NCBI GenBank assembly: GCA_036873755.1
Contig: JAVTVY010019502.1
Span: 1 to 64,000, forward strand
Reading direction: 5' to 3'
Length of the DNA: 64,000 nucleotides
From: Hanleya hanleyi
Taxonomy: Eukaryota > Mollusca > Polyplacophora > Lepidopleurida > Hanleyidae
Part shown: positions 24,729 to 37,264 of the stretch, one piece after another
Layout: the number at the start of each line of letters is the position of its first letter
Numbering within the stretch: the first letter of the stretch is position 1
Notes under the pieces: generated by a model
Seen by the model: the letters and a program-made list of their open reading frames with translations, nothing else
Databases searched by the model: none
Told to the model about the DNA's origin: nothing
Position numbers and translations under genes: made by a program

Positions 24729-25541
24729 TTTTTTACCCCTCGGCCAACTTTGGCCTAGGGGTATTGTCGTCATCATGTACGGCTGTCCGTACGTCCGTTA
24801 CCGCGATATCTACAGAACCGTTTCATGCATGGCAACCAAACTTGTTACATCTATTTATCTTCACGTAATTCAGAAGCCTATCGAAAATGAGTCATCTCGG
24901 ACAATATTTTGCAGAGTTATGCCCCTTTTTACAAATAAAAATCCATTTATGATTTGTTATTGTGATAATTTCAGAACCGTTCCATATGCAACATCCTAAC
25001 GTGATACAGTTGTTTCTCTTGACCTGAACTAGATGCCTATCGAAAATGAGTCGTGTCAGAAAGTATTTTGCAGAGTTATGCCCCTTGTCTAATAAAATCC
25101 ACTAGTTCCTATGTTAAGTTTGCATATAATTTCTATATCATGTTTGTATACTATCACATTTATTTATTGATTGGATGACTGATTTATTGATTTATTCTCT
25201 TACATAATGCGAAGAATGCCTGCAAATCTGTTTTGAAAATGACACTAGATGCCTATCGAAAATGAGTCGTGTCAGAAAGTATTTTGCAGAGTTATGCCCC
25301 TTGTCTAACAAAATCCACTAATTCCTATGTTAAGTTTGCATATTATTTCTACATCATGTTAGTATACTATCACATTTATCTATTGATTGGATGACTGGAA
25401 AACTTTTTTTTTTTTCAAAGTAAGTACACTTACAATACCAGGGGTAAGTATTTCTTCCCACAAGCCAATCAATTGGTAGAGACACCCTTACATTATAATA
25501 GCTGGGGTTCAGAGCCGAGGGGTTTCGATAGCGCAGCTTCA
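24729..25541 (+). mobile_element. ACCCCTCGGCC-terminus repeat element, short copy
   Basis: It opens TTTTTTACCCCTCGGCC at 24729, followed by TATTGTCGTCATCATGTAC and GTCCGTACGTCCGT, and closes CAGAGCCGAGGGGTTTCGATA, GCGCAGCTTC near 25511-25540. Inside, about 150 bp (TGCCTATCGAAAATGAGTCG, GCAGAGTTATGCCCCTTGTC, ATTGATTGGATGACTG) is directly repeated at about 25030 and 25248. The two ends match those of 11573-12790 and 37852-39088, while the internal repeat unit differs. Confidence 0.65.
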
Positions 25542-25829
25542 TGTTTTCCTTAACAGGATTGCCACAGTCATGAAAACATCTGAATAGTTGTGAATAAGTC
25601 ATGAATTTAATACAATGTCATGAAATTCTTTCTTTTTTTATTTATTTCAGAAAAATCATTAAAAATTAATGATTTTTCAACCTTTCGCATCATTTGCTAT
25701 TTCTGAGTGGTGTGGCAAGCATGCCTTACATATCATTTAGATGATTTAGATTTCTTTTCTTTGTTTTTGGCTAACTGACTGAAATGTTGCCAATAGTTTT
25801 TCTCATGTTCAACGTGCATGATGCAACTC

Positions 25830-28735
25830 TTTTAAGTAATGGTAACCCTGGCATTATATTCTCTATCAACAGTCTTTGCCCTTGTGGTAACCCTGGCATT
25901 ATATCCTCTATCAACAGTCTTCATCCTTGTGGTAACCCTGGCATTATATCCTCTATCAACAGTCTTTTTCCTTGTGGTAACACTTGCATTATATCCTCCA
26001 TCAACAGTCTTCATCCTTGTGGTAACCCTGGCATTATATCCTCTATCAACAGTCTTCATCCTTGTGGTAACCCTGGCATTATATCCTCTATCAACAGTCT
26101 TCATCCTTGTGGTAACCCTGGCATTATATCCTCTATCAACAGTCTTTTTCCTTGTGGTAACACTTGCATTATATCCTCCATCAACAGTCTTTATCTTTGT
26201 GGTAACTCTGGCATTATATCCTCCATCAACAGTGGTAACCCTGGCATTTTGGCATATCCTCCATCAACAGTCTTTGTCCTTGTGGTAACCCTGGCATTAT
26301 ATCCTCCAGCAATCTTCAAACCCTGGCATTATATCCTCCATCAACAGTCTTATGGTAACTCTGGTCCTTCGTGGTAACCCTGGCATTATATCCTCCATCA
26401 ATAGTCTTCATCTTTGTGGTAATCCTTGCATTGTATCCTCCATCAACAGTCTTCGTCCTTGTGGTAACCCTGGCATTGTATCCTCCATCAACAGTCTTTG
26501 TCCTTGTGGTAACCCTGGCATTATATCCTCCATCAATAGTCTTCGTCCTTGTGGTAACCCTGGCATTGTATCCTCCATCAACAGTCTTCGTCCTTGTGCT
26601 AACCCTGGCATTGTATCCTCCATCAACAGTCTTTGTCCTTGTGGTAACCGTGGCATTGTATCCTCCATCAACAGTCTTTGTCCGTGTGGTAACCCTGGCA
26701 TTGTATCCTCCATCAACAGTCTTCGTCCTTGTGGTAACCCTGGCATTGTATCCTCCATCAACAGTCTTCGTCCTTGTGGTAACTCTGGCATTATATCCTC
26801 CATCAATAGTCTTCATCCTTGTGGTAATCCTTGCATTGTGTCCTCCATCAACAGTCTTCGTCCTTGTGGTAACCCTGGCATTGTATCCTCCATCAACAGT
26901 CTTTGTCCTTGTGGTAACCCTTGCATTGTATTCTCCATCAACAGTCTTTATCCTTGTGGTAACCCTGGCATTGTATCCTCCATCAACAGTCTTTGTCCTT
27001 GTGGTAACCCTTGCATTGTATTCTCCATCAACAGTCTTTGTCCTTGTGGTAACCCTGGCATTATATTCTCCTTTAACAGTCTTTGTCCTTGTGGTAACTC
27101 TGGCATTATATCCTCCATCAACAGTATTTGTCCTTCTGGTAACTCTAACGTATCCTTCATCAACAGTCTCTGTCCTTGTGGTAACCCTAGCATTATATCC
27201 TTCATCAACAGTCTTTATCCTTGTGGTAACTCTGGCATTATATCCTCCATCGACAGTCTTCATCCTTGTGGTAACTCTGGCATTATATCCTTCAACAGTC
27301 TTTGTCCTTGTGATAACTCTGGCATTATATCCTTCAACAGTCTTTGTCCTTATGGTATCTCTGGCATTGTATCCTTCATCAACAGTCTTTGTCCTTGGGG
27401 TAACCCTGGCATTATATCCTTCATCAACAGTCTTTATCCTTGTGGTAACTCTGGCATTATATCCTCGATCGACAGTCTTCATCCTTGTGGTAACTCTGGC
27501 ATTATATCCTTCAACAGTCTTTGTCCTTGTGGTAACTCTGGCATTATATCCTTCAACAGTCTTTGTCCTTATGGTATCTCTGGCATTGTATCCTTCATCA
27601 ACAGTCTTTGTCCTTGGGGTAACCCTGGCATTATATCCTTCATCAACAGTCTTTATCCTTGTGGTAACTCTGGCATTATATCCTCGATCGACAGTCTTCA
27701 TCCTTGTGGTAACTCTGGCATTATATCCTTCAACAGTCTTTGTCCTTGTGGTAACTCTGGCATTATATCCTTCAACAGTCTTTGTCCTTATGGTATCTCT
27801 GGCATTGTATCCTTCATCAACAGTCTTTGTCCTTGGGGTAACCCTGGCATTATATCCTTCATCAACAGTCTTTATCCTTGTGGTAACTCTGGCATTATAT
27901 CCTCGATCGACAGTCTTCATCCTTGTGGTAACTCTGGCATTATATCCTTCAACAGTCTTTGTCCTTGTGGTAACTCTGGCATTATATCCTTCAACAGTCT
28001 TTGTCCTTATGGTATCTCTGGCATTGTATCCTTCATCAACAGTCTTTGTCCTTGGGGTAACCCTGGCATTATATCCTTCATCAACAGTCTTTATCCTTGT
28101 GGTAACTCTGGCATTATATCCTCGATCGACAGTCTTCATCCTTGTGGTAACTCTGGCATTATATCCTTCAACAGTCTTTGTCCTTGTGGTAACTCTGGCA
28201 TTATATCCTTCAACAGTCTTTGTCCTTATGGTATCTCTGGCATTGTATCCTTCATCAACAGTCTTTGTCCTTGGGGTAACCCTGGCATTATATCCTCCAT
28301 CAATAGTCTTCATCCTTGTGGTAACCCTGGCATTATATCCTTCTTCAACAGTCTTTGTCCTTGTGGTAACTCTGGCATTATATCCTCCATCAAGTCTTTG
28401 TCCTTGTCGTAACCCTAACATTGTCTCCTCCATCAACAGTCTTTGTCCTTGTGGTAACCATTGCATTGTATCCTCCATCAACAGTTTTCATCCTTGTCAT
28501 AACCCTGACATTATATCCTCTATCAACAGTCTTTGTCCTTATGGTAACTCTGACATTATATCCTCCATCAACAGTCTTCGTCCTTGTGGTAACCCTGGCA
28601 TTATATCCTCCATCAACAGTCTTTGTCCTTGTGGTAACCCTGGCATTATATCCTCCATCAACAGTCTTTGTCCTTGTGGTAACCCTGGCATGATATCCTC
28701 CACCAGAAGTCTTTATGCTTGTGGTAAATATTACA
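25830..28735. repeat. 45-bp minisatellite (about 64 units) with 219-bp higher-order repeat
   Basis: The unit is about 45 bp (ATCCTCCATCAACAGTCTT, then TGTCCTTGTGGTAACCCTGG and CATTAT), with some 42-bp variants. Between 27243 and about 28337 a 219-bp block (three 45-bp plus two 42-bp units) recurs five times; the marker TCCTCSATCGACAG starts at 27243, 27462, 27681, 27900 and 28119. Because 45, 42 and 219 are all multiples of three and the consensus lacks stops, long open frames exist in two plus frames and one minus frame at once. There is no start context, splice support or non-repetitive flanking coding sequence. Confidence 0.9.
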
Positions 28736-28865
28736 GTCACAATATCACATGACTCTCAGTAGAATTCTGCCACAATTTCAACCAACCACATTTTCATCTG
28801 GAAATGTTAGAATGTCTGAACTATGGACATGCATTCGCTTTCAAGACAAGTGGCTGAATTTGTGC

Positions 28866-29215
28866 TTTTTTGTCCCCCGACTCCCAAAGGGGTGAAGGGG
28901 GACTACAGTATTGGGGTCCGTCCATCTGTTCGTCCATCTGACTTTGTTTCCAGACAATAACTTCTAAAAAACTGTACGAATTTTGCAAATTTGGTATGTG
29001 GTTATCTCGCCTCTAGATCTCACTTGGGATTGTTTTTCATGCCAATCCGCCTTTTAGGTGTTGGCACAAAGGGTTCAAATTATTTTTTTTGTTTTCGGAT
29101 AGTAACATTTGAAAACCTGAATGGATTCTTTCCAAACTTGTTATGTGAGTACCTAGCTTGCCTCAAGATCTTGCTTGGGATTGTTTTTCCTGCTGATCCA
29201 CATATATAGGTTGTG
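28866..29215 (+). repeat. GTCCCCCGACT-type repeat element fragment
   Basis: It begins TTTTTTGTCCCCCGACTCCC, then AAGGGGGACTACAGTATTGG and CCGTCCATCTGTTCGTCC. It continues with two units of TGCAAATTTGGTATGTGG / CTTGGGATTGTTTTTC text related to the array at 32633-34175. It appears truncated on the right. Confidence 0.5.
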
Positions 29216-31290
29216 CCAGTTGGTGGCCAATGACTTGTGAGGAGCTTGACATATGCATTTGCCCCTAAAGTGTGTGTGTGCCTAGTGTCCTCTGTCCATA
29301 TTGCCCAAAACTAGTACTCTGATTGAAATGTTTTCTTCCCAAATATTACAATTCCAGTCATATCAACTTGGGATTTTCAACAGCTGGGATTAGTGCACGA
29401 GTCTCCAACCCCAATAGCCATCACCACTCCCTGTCTCCTGAACTAAGCAGAGTCCCATCCCATAACCCCATATATTCTCACAACAAAATTCAACTACTAT
29501 TCTGGGAAATGAGATCCCTTAACTCTCAATAACCAAATATATTCTCTACCAGCACATGTATGTCATATTCGGCAAAGCTCTGAAGAGGGACACTTCACCT
29601 TCCACCTTAAGTTGTGCTGCAGTATGTTGATTACCTTGTATGTTTCTTTCTGGCCATGAAAATTGATCACATTTGGTCATTTAAATTCATTCATATGTCA
29701 TGAATGTTTATTTTCAAAAATATGTGGTAAACCCCTTCTGTCTTAATTGTGCTGGCAGTACTCTTTAAGCATTAACAAAAAGCTCAGCTGGATACATGTG
29801 AGTAAATGTCTTCACAATTTCAATTATTGCGATTTTCAGAAATAGAAATAAACATCCATGATGTCACAGAGAGATTCTGGAAAAAAAGACATATTCAGGG
29901 GGTTGGGGAGACCGTCACTTTCCCAGCATCCCACTTAAATTTTGTGAGTCTATTTCAAATCTGAGTAAAGAAAAAAATCTCATTGCCAATAGGCCTATTC
30001 AATTCTTGCTAAAATCCTGCTATTATTATATCGAAGATTATGGAAGGTGATGACAGCAAAATTATAGTCTATATAATTGTATATTCTCGATGAACCTCTT
30101 GCCCCCCTACTATTGAAGAAATTACAGATTGCTTCTTTCCGTACAGTTCTCAGAAATATATCCGGCTATTTGGTGAACTAGATGTAATTAAAACTTGATT
30201 GACACTGAAAGTATCTCCTACATAATTGTGGGATGTTTGCAACAATTGACTCGAATCTACTGGCTTCAAACTTAGGCAGTTTGGTAATGGTTTTCAGCGA
30301 ACCAAAACGTCTGGGCCAGGGTGTATTGTCAGTATATTGTCAGTAAGAGACTACAATGAATGCGAGGACAGATTAATGTGAAGCCATGGTTGATCGACTG
30401 GTCCACACCAGAAATGTTATTACCTGGAACTGGGGTCAGACGACTTGCTCTAAAAGTAACTACTTTTTTTTTATTTAATGGACAATGATGGAATACTGCC
30501 GACCATGCTGGCAGTCTGGTCAACCTTCAAGACATAATAGCTGTCAAGGGACAATTTTCTTTGACAAGTTCAGCCACCTGAAGAATGATGTAGACTGATG
30601 ATCTGTCTGTGCCATGTTAATGCTACTGAATATATCGCTTTATTCAAACATAATATGGACTTTAATCATGTATGATCATGTATAGTTTTACCCCATTGCC
30701 TATCTATGTTTGTATAGTCTCTTACAAGTACGATTTTCTGTAATTCATAACTGTCACAAAGAAGCATATTGCTTTTCAAATAGATGTGTGATCAAAACAT
30801 GTACACCCATACAAATATGGAGCACATGCTGACCAAGCAGCATTTGTGCTGTTATGACATGTATTTACTGCATGTGCTGTAAATGTGCTGCTCCAACTTT
30901 GTTCCTGAATGTATTCATATGTTGCGCTGATGATGTGCCTATGTGCACATAAGTGCTGATTTTGTGTTGTAATAACATAGCTGGTTTAGGCCAATTTATC
31001 TGCGCTGATATTGTGCTCTCTCGACTTTGATATTGAATGAGATCTGAACTACTCCCATCAGTTTTTATCAGAAACTTCAAAAACTTTGTAGCCATGTTTA
31101 ACATGGTTTGTGTGCATGCCCTATTTATGAGATGAAATATTAATTTTTGTCATATTTATGATGTTTTGTACTTAAATCGATTTTCTGCACTGTACAGACC
31201 ATGTCTGTTGTAATCAACTAGTCTTCCAGTTTTCGGTGGATGATTTTGAAACTTCAGTTACATTTGTAACATGGTTTGAAGATGTGCATG
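29216..31290. other. Unannotated stretch
   Basis: No gene recognised. A loose cluster of GTGCTG/TGTGCTG motifs lies at 30825-31015, and the open frame at 29323-29532 has no recognisable product. Confidence 0.35.
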
Positions 31291-31299
31291 TCTTATCTC

Positions 31300-32290
31300 T
31301 GAGATACTGTCGTCGTCAGTCTGTCCATCTTACTTGTGGACAGGATATCTCAAGAAGGATTTTAGCCAGGCATTTTAAATTCATACCACATAGGCATCTG
31401 GTGAAGGGTCAGAAGCCTACTGAAAATGACCGACCTTGACCTAATTTATCAAGGTCAAATTCTAGTATTTGCTATATTTTTTGAAGGATTAAAGCTAGGG
31501 CCTCCAAATTCATATTACATATGCAACTGGTGATTGACTAGAAGCCCAATTCCAGTTGACTAACCTTGACCTTTTTTTTCAAGGTCATACTGTTTATTAT
31601 GATATAACATGAAGAAATGTAGCTAGGCTTTCCAAATAAATACTTTGTATACATCTGGCGATGATTCGGAGGTGTGCTTGAAGATGACTGACCCTGACCT
31701 ATTTTTCAAGATCATATAACCGTGACCTATTTTTCAAGGTCATATACTGTTTATTATCATATAACATGAAAAAATACAGCTAGGCTTTCCAAATTAACAC
31801 TATGTATACATCTGGCGATGGTTCAGCGGTGTGCTGAAGATGGCTGATCTTGACCTATTTTTCAAGGTCATATACTGTTTATTATGATAGGACCTGAAAA
31901 AATATATGTTGGCTTTCCAAACTTATACTATGTATACATCTGGCGATAGTTCAGAGATGTGTTGAAGTTGACTGACCTTGACTTATTTTATCCAGGTCAG
32001 ATTCTATTTAATACAATATCTCATGAAGGATTATATTTACATTGTCCAAATTTATACCACTTATGCCTTGACCTGATGTCTATTGAATATGACTGACCTT
32101 GGCCTATGTTTGAAGGTCAAATTGTATATGTTAAGTCTAAGATCTCTGAATTCATGTTCTATATGCAGTTAAGTTAATAGATCAGAAAATTGTTAAAGAT
32201 GACTGACCTTTATCTTTATTTCCAAGATCAAATTACTTAATTTGATGAGCTGTAAAAGTTGGTCATGCTCTACCAGAACCTCAGCCTAAT
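31300..32290 (+). repeat. Tandem repeat of about 130 bp carrying TCAAGGTCA motifs
   Basis: Seven or so degenerate units share TGACCTTGACCTATTTTTCA, TTATTATGATATAACATGAA, TAGGCTTTCCAAA and TATACATCTGGCGATGGTTC. The opening has GTCGTCGTCAGTCTGTCCAT, as in the other CCGTC-type elements. Perfect TCAAGGTCA occurs at 31449, 31579, 31734 and 31862, and its reverse complement at 31973. This sequence equals the consensus monomer site of the nuclear receptors ERR and FTZ-F1/SF-1. Whether any of these is used is unknown. Confidence 0.6.
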
Positions 32291-32632
32291 TTTTTTCCTA
32301 TCAATTAAGGCGTTGGCATAGGCTGACCTATGTATTTCTACAATATGAGAACTACAGTCAACCTAATACTAGATCACATATTTGTTTAACCTACATGATA
32401 TTGCCAAAGTTTTGAAAATACACCTCATGCAATGCATGATTGCTGAGTGTAGACAATAACTGATAGCCTAGGTGTACTGAAGCCAATTGGGCTATTTTTC
32501 ATATATATGATGTTTTGCAACTATGAAAACATGTTTAAATGAGTTTGGGGATGAGCTGAAATATTAATTTTTGTCATATTTATGATGTTTTGGACTTTCC
32601 TTCATGTATTCCAGTATATAGAGTTTATTATA

Positions 32633-34175
32633 CCCCCCGACACGTAGTGTAGGGGGCGTATACTGGTTTCAGCTTGTCCGTCCGTCCGTCCGTCCGTCTG
32701 TCCGTCCGTCCGTCGTGCCGTCCTTCCGTCCGTCCGTCCGTACGGATGTCCGTACGGATGTCCGTACGTCCGTCCGTAACATTTTGTTTCCGGAGCATAA
32801 CTTGACAACCGCCAGTTGGATTCCTCTCAAATTTGGTATGCAGCTACCATACCATGAGACCTTGCTTGGGATTGCGTTTGGCGCATGTGCGTCTACAGGT
32901 GGTGCCACCTAGGGTCATTCCGTAACATTTCGTTTCCGGAGCATAACTTGACAACCGCTACTTGGATTCCTCTCAAATTTGGTATGTAGCTACCTTACCA
33001 TGAGACCTCGCTTGGGATTGCGATTGGCGCATGTGCGTCTACAGGTGGCGCCACCTATGGTCAAAAGTTTCTCGTGTCAGTCCGTAACATTTCGTTTCCG
33101 GAGCATAACTTGACAACCGCTACTTGGATTCCTTTCAAATTTGGTATGCAGCTGCCATACCATGAGACCTCGCTTGGGATTGCGTTTGGCGCATGTGCGT
33201 CTACAGGTGGCGCCACCTAGGGTCAAAAGTTTCTCAAGTCAGTTCGTAACATTTCGTTTCCGGAGCATAACTTAACAACCGCTACTTGGATTCCTCTCAA
33301 ATTTGGTATGTAGCTACCTTACCATGAGACCTCGCTTGGGATTGCGTTTGGCGCATGTGCATCTACAGGTGGCGCCACCTAGGGTCAAAACTTTTTCTTG
33401 TCGGTCCGTAACATTTCGTTTCCGGAGCATAACTTGACAACAGCTAATTGGATTCCTCTCAGATTTGGTATGTAGCTACCTTACCATGAGACCTCGCTTG
33501 GGATTGCATTTGGCGCATGTGCTTCTACAGGTGGCGCCACCTATGGGCAGAATTTTCTCAGTTGGTCCGTAACATTCCATTTCTGGAGCATAACTTGACA
33601 ACGGCTACTTGGATTCCTTTCACATTTGGTATGCAGCTGCCATACCATGAGACTTCGCTTGGGATTGCGTTTGGCGCATGTGCGTCTACAGGTGGCGCCA
33701 CCTAGGGTCAAAAGTTTCTCAAGTCAGTTCGTAACATTTCGTTTCCGGAGCATAACTTAACAACCGCTACTTGGATTCCTCTCAAATGTGGTATGTAGCT
33801 ACCTTACCATGAGACCTCGCTTGGGATTGCGTTTGGCGCATGTGCATCTACAGGTGGCGCCACCTAGGGTCAAAACTTTTTCTTGTCGGTCCGTAACATT
33901 TCGTTTCCGGAGCATAACTTGACAACAGCTAATTGGATTCCTCTCAGATTTGGTATGTAGCTACCTTACCATGAGACCTTGCTTGGGATTGTGTTTGGCG
34001 CATGTGCGTCTACAGGTGGCGCCACCTATGGGCAGAATTTTCTCAGTTGGTCCGTAACATTCCATTTCTGGAGCATAACTTGACAACGGCTGATTAGATT
34101 CTTCTCAAATTTTGTATGTAGCTGCCATACCATGAGATCTAGCTCAGGATGTTGCATATGCGTCTACAGGTAGTA
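32633..34175 (+). mobile_element. CCCCGACACGTAGTG-terminus element with 162-bp tandem units
   Basis: It opens TACCCCCCGACACGTAGTGT, AGGGGGCGTATACTGG, then a GTCC microsatellite to about 32775. The core CGTAACATTTCGTTTCCGGA recurs at about 32921, 33083, 33245, 33407, 33568, 33730, 33892 and 34052, a period of 162 bp. Each unit also holds GCTACTTGGATTCCTCTCAA, CATGAGACCTCGCTTGGGAT and GTCTACAGGTGGCGCCACCT (GGTGGCGCCACC is a perfect palindrome). Blocks 33245-33567 and 33730-34051 are nearly identical, giving a 485-bp higher-order repeat. Apparent open frames are repeat artefacts. Confidence 0.7.
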
Positions 34176-34886
34176 AGTTTAATATTTCACTTCCCATTTA
34201 CTTCCTTTTCCTCTTCAATGTGGTTATCCAGATGACAGTAATTCGCCTATCTGTTGCAACAGCCCATTTCAAGTCTACACGGTTCTAGTGGTAACAACAG
34301 TTAGGTAAAACACAATATGCCTGCATAACCCCATTCTCGACAATCATTATTAACATCAATTTTCTGAACAATCCATTAAACTCATCTGAGTATCGTCACG
34401 ACACATGCATAGACAATCCGTTAACCGCACTCCAACCGAGCGAGGTCTCATTGTCAACTAGTTACATACTGTGCCGCCACTCATAACATGTATACTTATA
34501 TTCCTCTACAAATACTCGTCAAATGTGCATCCGGGGGGTATCTTGTAAGCATGCTTACTGATGATTTCCACTGCCACAATCCCATTCAGCTTACTTGTGA
34601 AACGTTAACCACCCCCATGTATCTATGCCCTTACGGGGGGTATCTTGTAAGCAGACTTACTGATCATTTTGATCAAATGTGTGCATCCCTCAGACTATGC
34701 TCTAGTTCCATCTATATTCCAAGAACTGCTTGTGATGCTCCTCACTTATAGTCTCTTAAAATCTACCATAATTCTGTTATGCTACGTTCACAGTTTCTGC
34801 AGACATACGTGTAAGCATACGAGTTATGGCCCTTTATCTCATCAGTCGATCATTTCTTTTCTGGACTATTTGATGGACAACTTTGA
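34176..34886. other. Unannotated stretch
   Basis: A duplicated GGGGGGTATCTTGTAAGCA segment occurs at about 34532 and 34635, each followed by CTTACTGATGATTT-like text. No gene recognised. Confidence 0.4.
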
Positions 34887-35285
34887 AAATTACATGGTAG
34901 ATGCTTAGTACCTTGCAGATGTTCACGGTCAGATTTTATACTTGTTTTTGATGATTTTTCGCAGCGTTATGGTGCTTTATCCCGTCAGTCAATAATTGCT
35001 TGTCTGGACAATTTCGACATCGTAAACTATCCCTTTCTGGATAATAATATTCCAGTGGGACCTGCATATGGCGTATACATATCTCGCTTAGTAGCATTTG
35101 CTAGATCCTGTGTTAAATGTGATGATTTTAATCAACGTCACAAAACATTGTTGCAGAAACTTATAAAACAGGGCTATTCCACCAAGCGCCTCCACTCAAA
35201 GTTTCTCAAATTTGGCGATACATATCGCATGCTGATAGCAAAATACGAACGTAGCGTGCAAGATCTATGGCGCTACGTTTCGTAA
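34887..35285 (+). pseudogene. Retroelement reverse-transcriptase C-terminal remnant
   Basis: One frame is open from 34887 to the stop at 35283-35285. From 35013 it reads FDIVNYPFLDNNIPVGPAYG and continues VYISRLVAFARSC, DDFNQRHKTLLQKLIKQGYS and FLKFGDTYRMLIAKY. The pattern PFLD-x2-IP-x4-YGVYISQL-x2-FAR followed by DF-x2-RH-x6-KL-x3-G is that of the C-terminal region of a reverse-transcriptase family abundant in marine invertebrate genomes (recognised from memory, clade not assigned). The catalytic core with the YxDD box is absent and upstream residues do not fit the family, so this is a 5'-truncated dead copy. Confidence 0.6.
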
Positions 35286-35875
35286 CTTGTGTCTAATTCC
35301 GCTTAACCCGGGGCTAGGGGCCGTATGAACCCATGTACTTCAAGATCCTCATGGTACTCATATGAACAGTCACAATCAAAGCGTGACTGAGATACATCAT
35401 TCTTTAGATGACGACTTTACAACGAATATTATGGATTAAGAATACTGATCAGCGATACGGATTTGATATTTTTGGAACATCATGATGTCTTGCCGGCATC
35501 ATTGAAAACTGTTGACCGCTTCTCTCTTGCAGGAAACAAGCCTATGTTTATGTATACAATGATTGTCTTTTTGAATTTGGTGCTAATACTGTTATATGGA
35601 ATATGGAATAGGTCTTTGGATTATGGACGCGGATATTCTCTAATGGACGACGGCTGGATTATGAATGACGGACAAGACGCTTGTAATATCTCGGTTACTA
35701 TTTGATGGACAACTTCCAAACTTACATGGAAGATGCTCAGTATTACACAGATGTGCACTGTTGGGTTTGTTTGACATGTTTCAGTGGTGTTTCACAGTTA
35801 TGGCCCTGCTATCCTGTCACTCAACAAAGTTTTCGTCTGAACCATATGTATACCTTGCAGATGTGCATTGCTAAG
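35286..35875. other. Unannotated stretch
   Basis: It follows the reverse-transcriptase remnant and may include further decayed retroelement sequence, but no protein similarity is recognised. Confidence 0.35.
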
Positions 35876-36990
35876 TTTTTTCCCCCCTTTGGGAAATTTT
35901 GCCCAAAAGGGTATTGTCATCATCATGTACATCCATCTCCGATTTCTCGTTACCACCATTTCCCAAGAATGACTGTACCTATGAATACCAAACTTAGATC
36001 ACACATGCATATGGTCACAGAGCAGAAGCCTCAGTGAAACTGACCCGTATTTTCCAAGGTCAAACTGTGTCAATTTATCATGAATTGATTGTTACCACCA
36101 TATCTCAACAACGACTACACCTAGGTGTATCATGTCTTGCAGCAGAAGCCTACCATATATCATTGAGATTGACCTATTTTTGGGGGGTCACTGGGTCAAA
36201 TTTGTCCATTTATCTCCGACTGCTTATTACCACCATATTCACTCACATGATAAGGCCTATAGGCTTACTGAGCTTTCACTAGACAAACATCAGGTCATGA
36301 ACTACAGCCAAAATTTGTCCTTGGGGTATTGTCATCATGTGTGTTGTACATACGTTCATCCGTCTTTGTTTTCTCATTACCATCATCTCAAGAATGAATA
36401 TGCCTAGGTACACCAAACTTAATAATACATGCATGTGGTCGCAAAACAGAAGCCTATCGAAGATCAGTGACATTGACCCAGTTTTTTGGGTCACCAGATC
36501 AGATTATGTCAGTTTGTCACCTTTTAATTATATGTATCTGATAAATGACTGCCTGGGAGCACAAAACTAGCCTAATTCACATGCAGGTGGTCATGTAGCA
36601 GAAGGCTATCGCAAACTGAGAATTGACCTATTTTTGGGGGGTCACTGAGTCAAAGTTGTTCCTTTGGTTTTTAACTACCGTAACGGAAGACAAATTATGC
36701 CTATATAAAGCTAACGGACATTAAACTGGACACATACATGGGCTTCAGCCAAAATTGGCATTGGAGTATTGTTCATCTATGTCTATCATTGCCTAATCAA
36801 TCCTCATTAAGGATATGTACAGAAGTACCAAAGTTAAATCACATCTAGGCATTTGATCATGGTACAGAAACTTTGTAGGAATTTGTTCGATTGACCTATA
36901 TTTTTTTATTCACTACTAGGTTAAACTGTCAATTTTGTTACCAATTGCTTGTTGCCATCAACTTGTTCTTCAAAACAAGGCCTTATTAAA
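35876..36990 (+). mobile_element. TTGCCC-type repeat element, sister of 16855-18130
   Basis: It opens TTTTTTCCCCCCTTTGGGAA, ATTTTGCCCAAAAGGGTATT and GTCATCATCATGTACATCC. It then carries degenerate units with TTACCACCAT, CTCAAGAATGAATATGCCTA, GGTACACCAAACTTA and TTTTTGGGGGGTCACTGGGT, in the same order as the copy at 16855. The interruption at 17545-17840 in that copy is absent here (text is continuous across 36660-36730), giving a second empty-site comparison. Confidence 0.6.
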
Positions 36991-37264
36991 GGCCAAGACT
37001 GAGGAGTTCTCAGTGCATTGCGCGGTTCATGTTTACATGTTTCAATGAATTTCTACAGAGTTATGCCATTTATTCTGCCAGTATCCGAGCTATCAGTCAG
37101 TATTTCTGTTTCGTTCACATTGCTGTATCATATGGTCGTGACCCAATGAGAATATCGCATGGTGTATCACTGAATGATCAGTCCAGATTTTCTTTACCAG
37201 TAGTATGACTAATACTTTCTTTTCATCCTATGTTGTAATATTAATGACTTAATATCTCATTTGC
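36991..37264. other. Unannotated stretch
   Basis: Nothing recognised. Confidence 0.3.

Noticed and set aside
26316..28481. Long minus-strand frame (721 codons) of TKTVDGGYNARVTTR repeats
   Set aside because: It lies wholly inside the 45-bp minisatellite, two plus frames are equally open, and there is no unique coding sequence, splice site or poly(A) context.
26371..28752. Long plus-strand frames (686 and 793 codons) of hydrophobic repeats
   Set aside because: Same minisatellite; open only because unit lengths are multiples of three and the consensus lacks stops.
32602..32912. Arg/Thr/Asp-rich frames over the GTCC run
   Set aside because: Produced by a microsatellite at the start of a repeat element, open on both strands.
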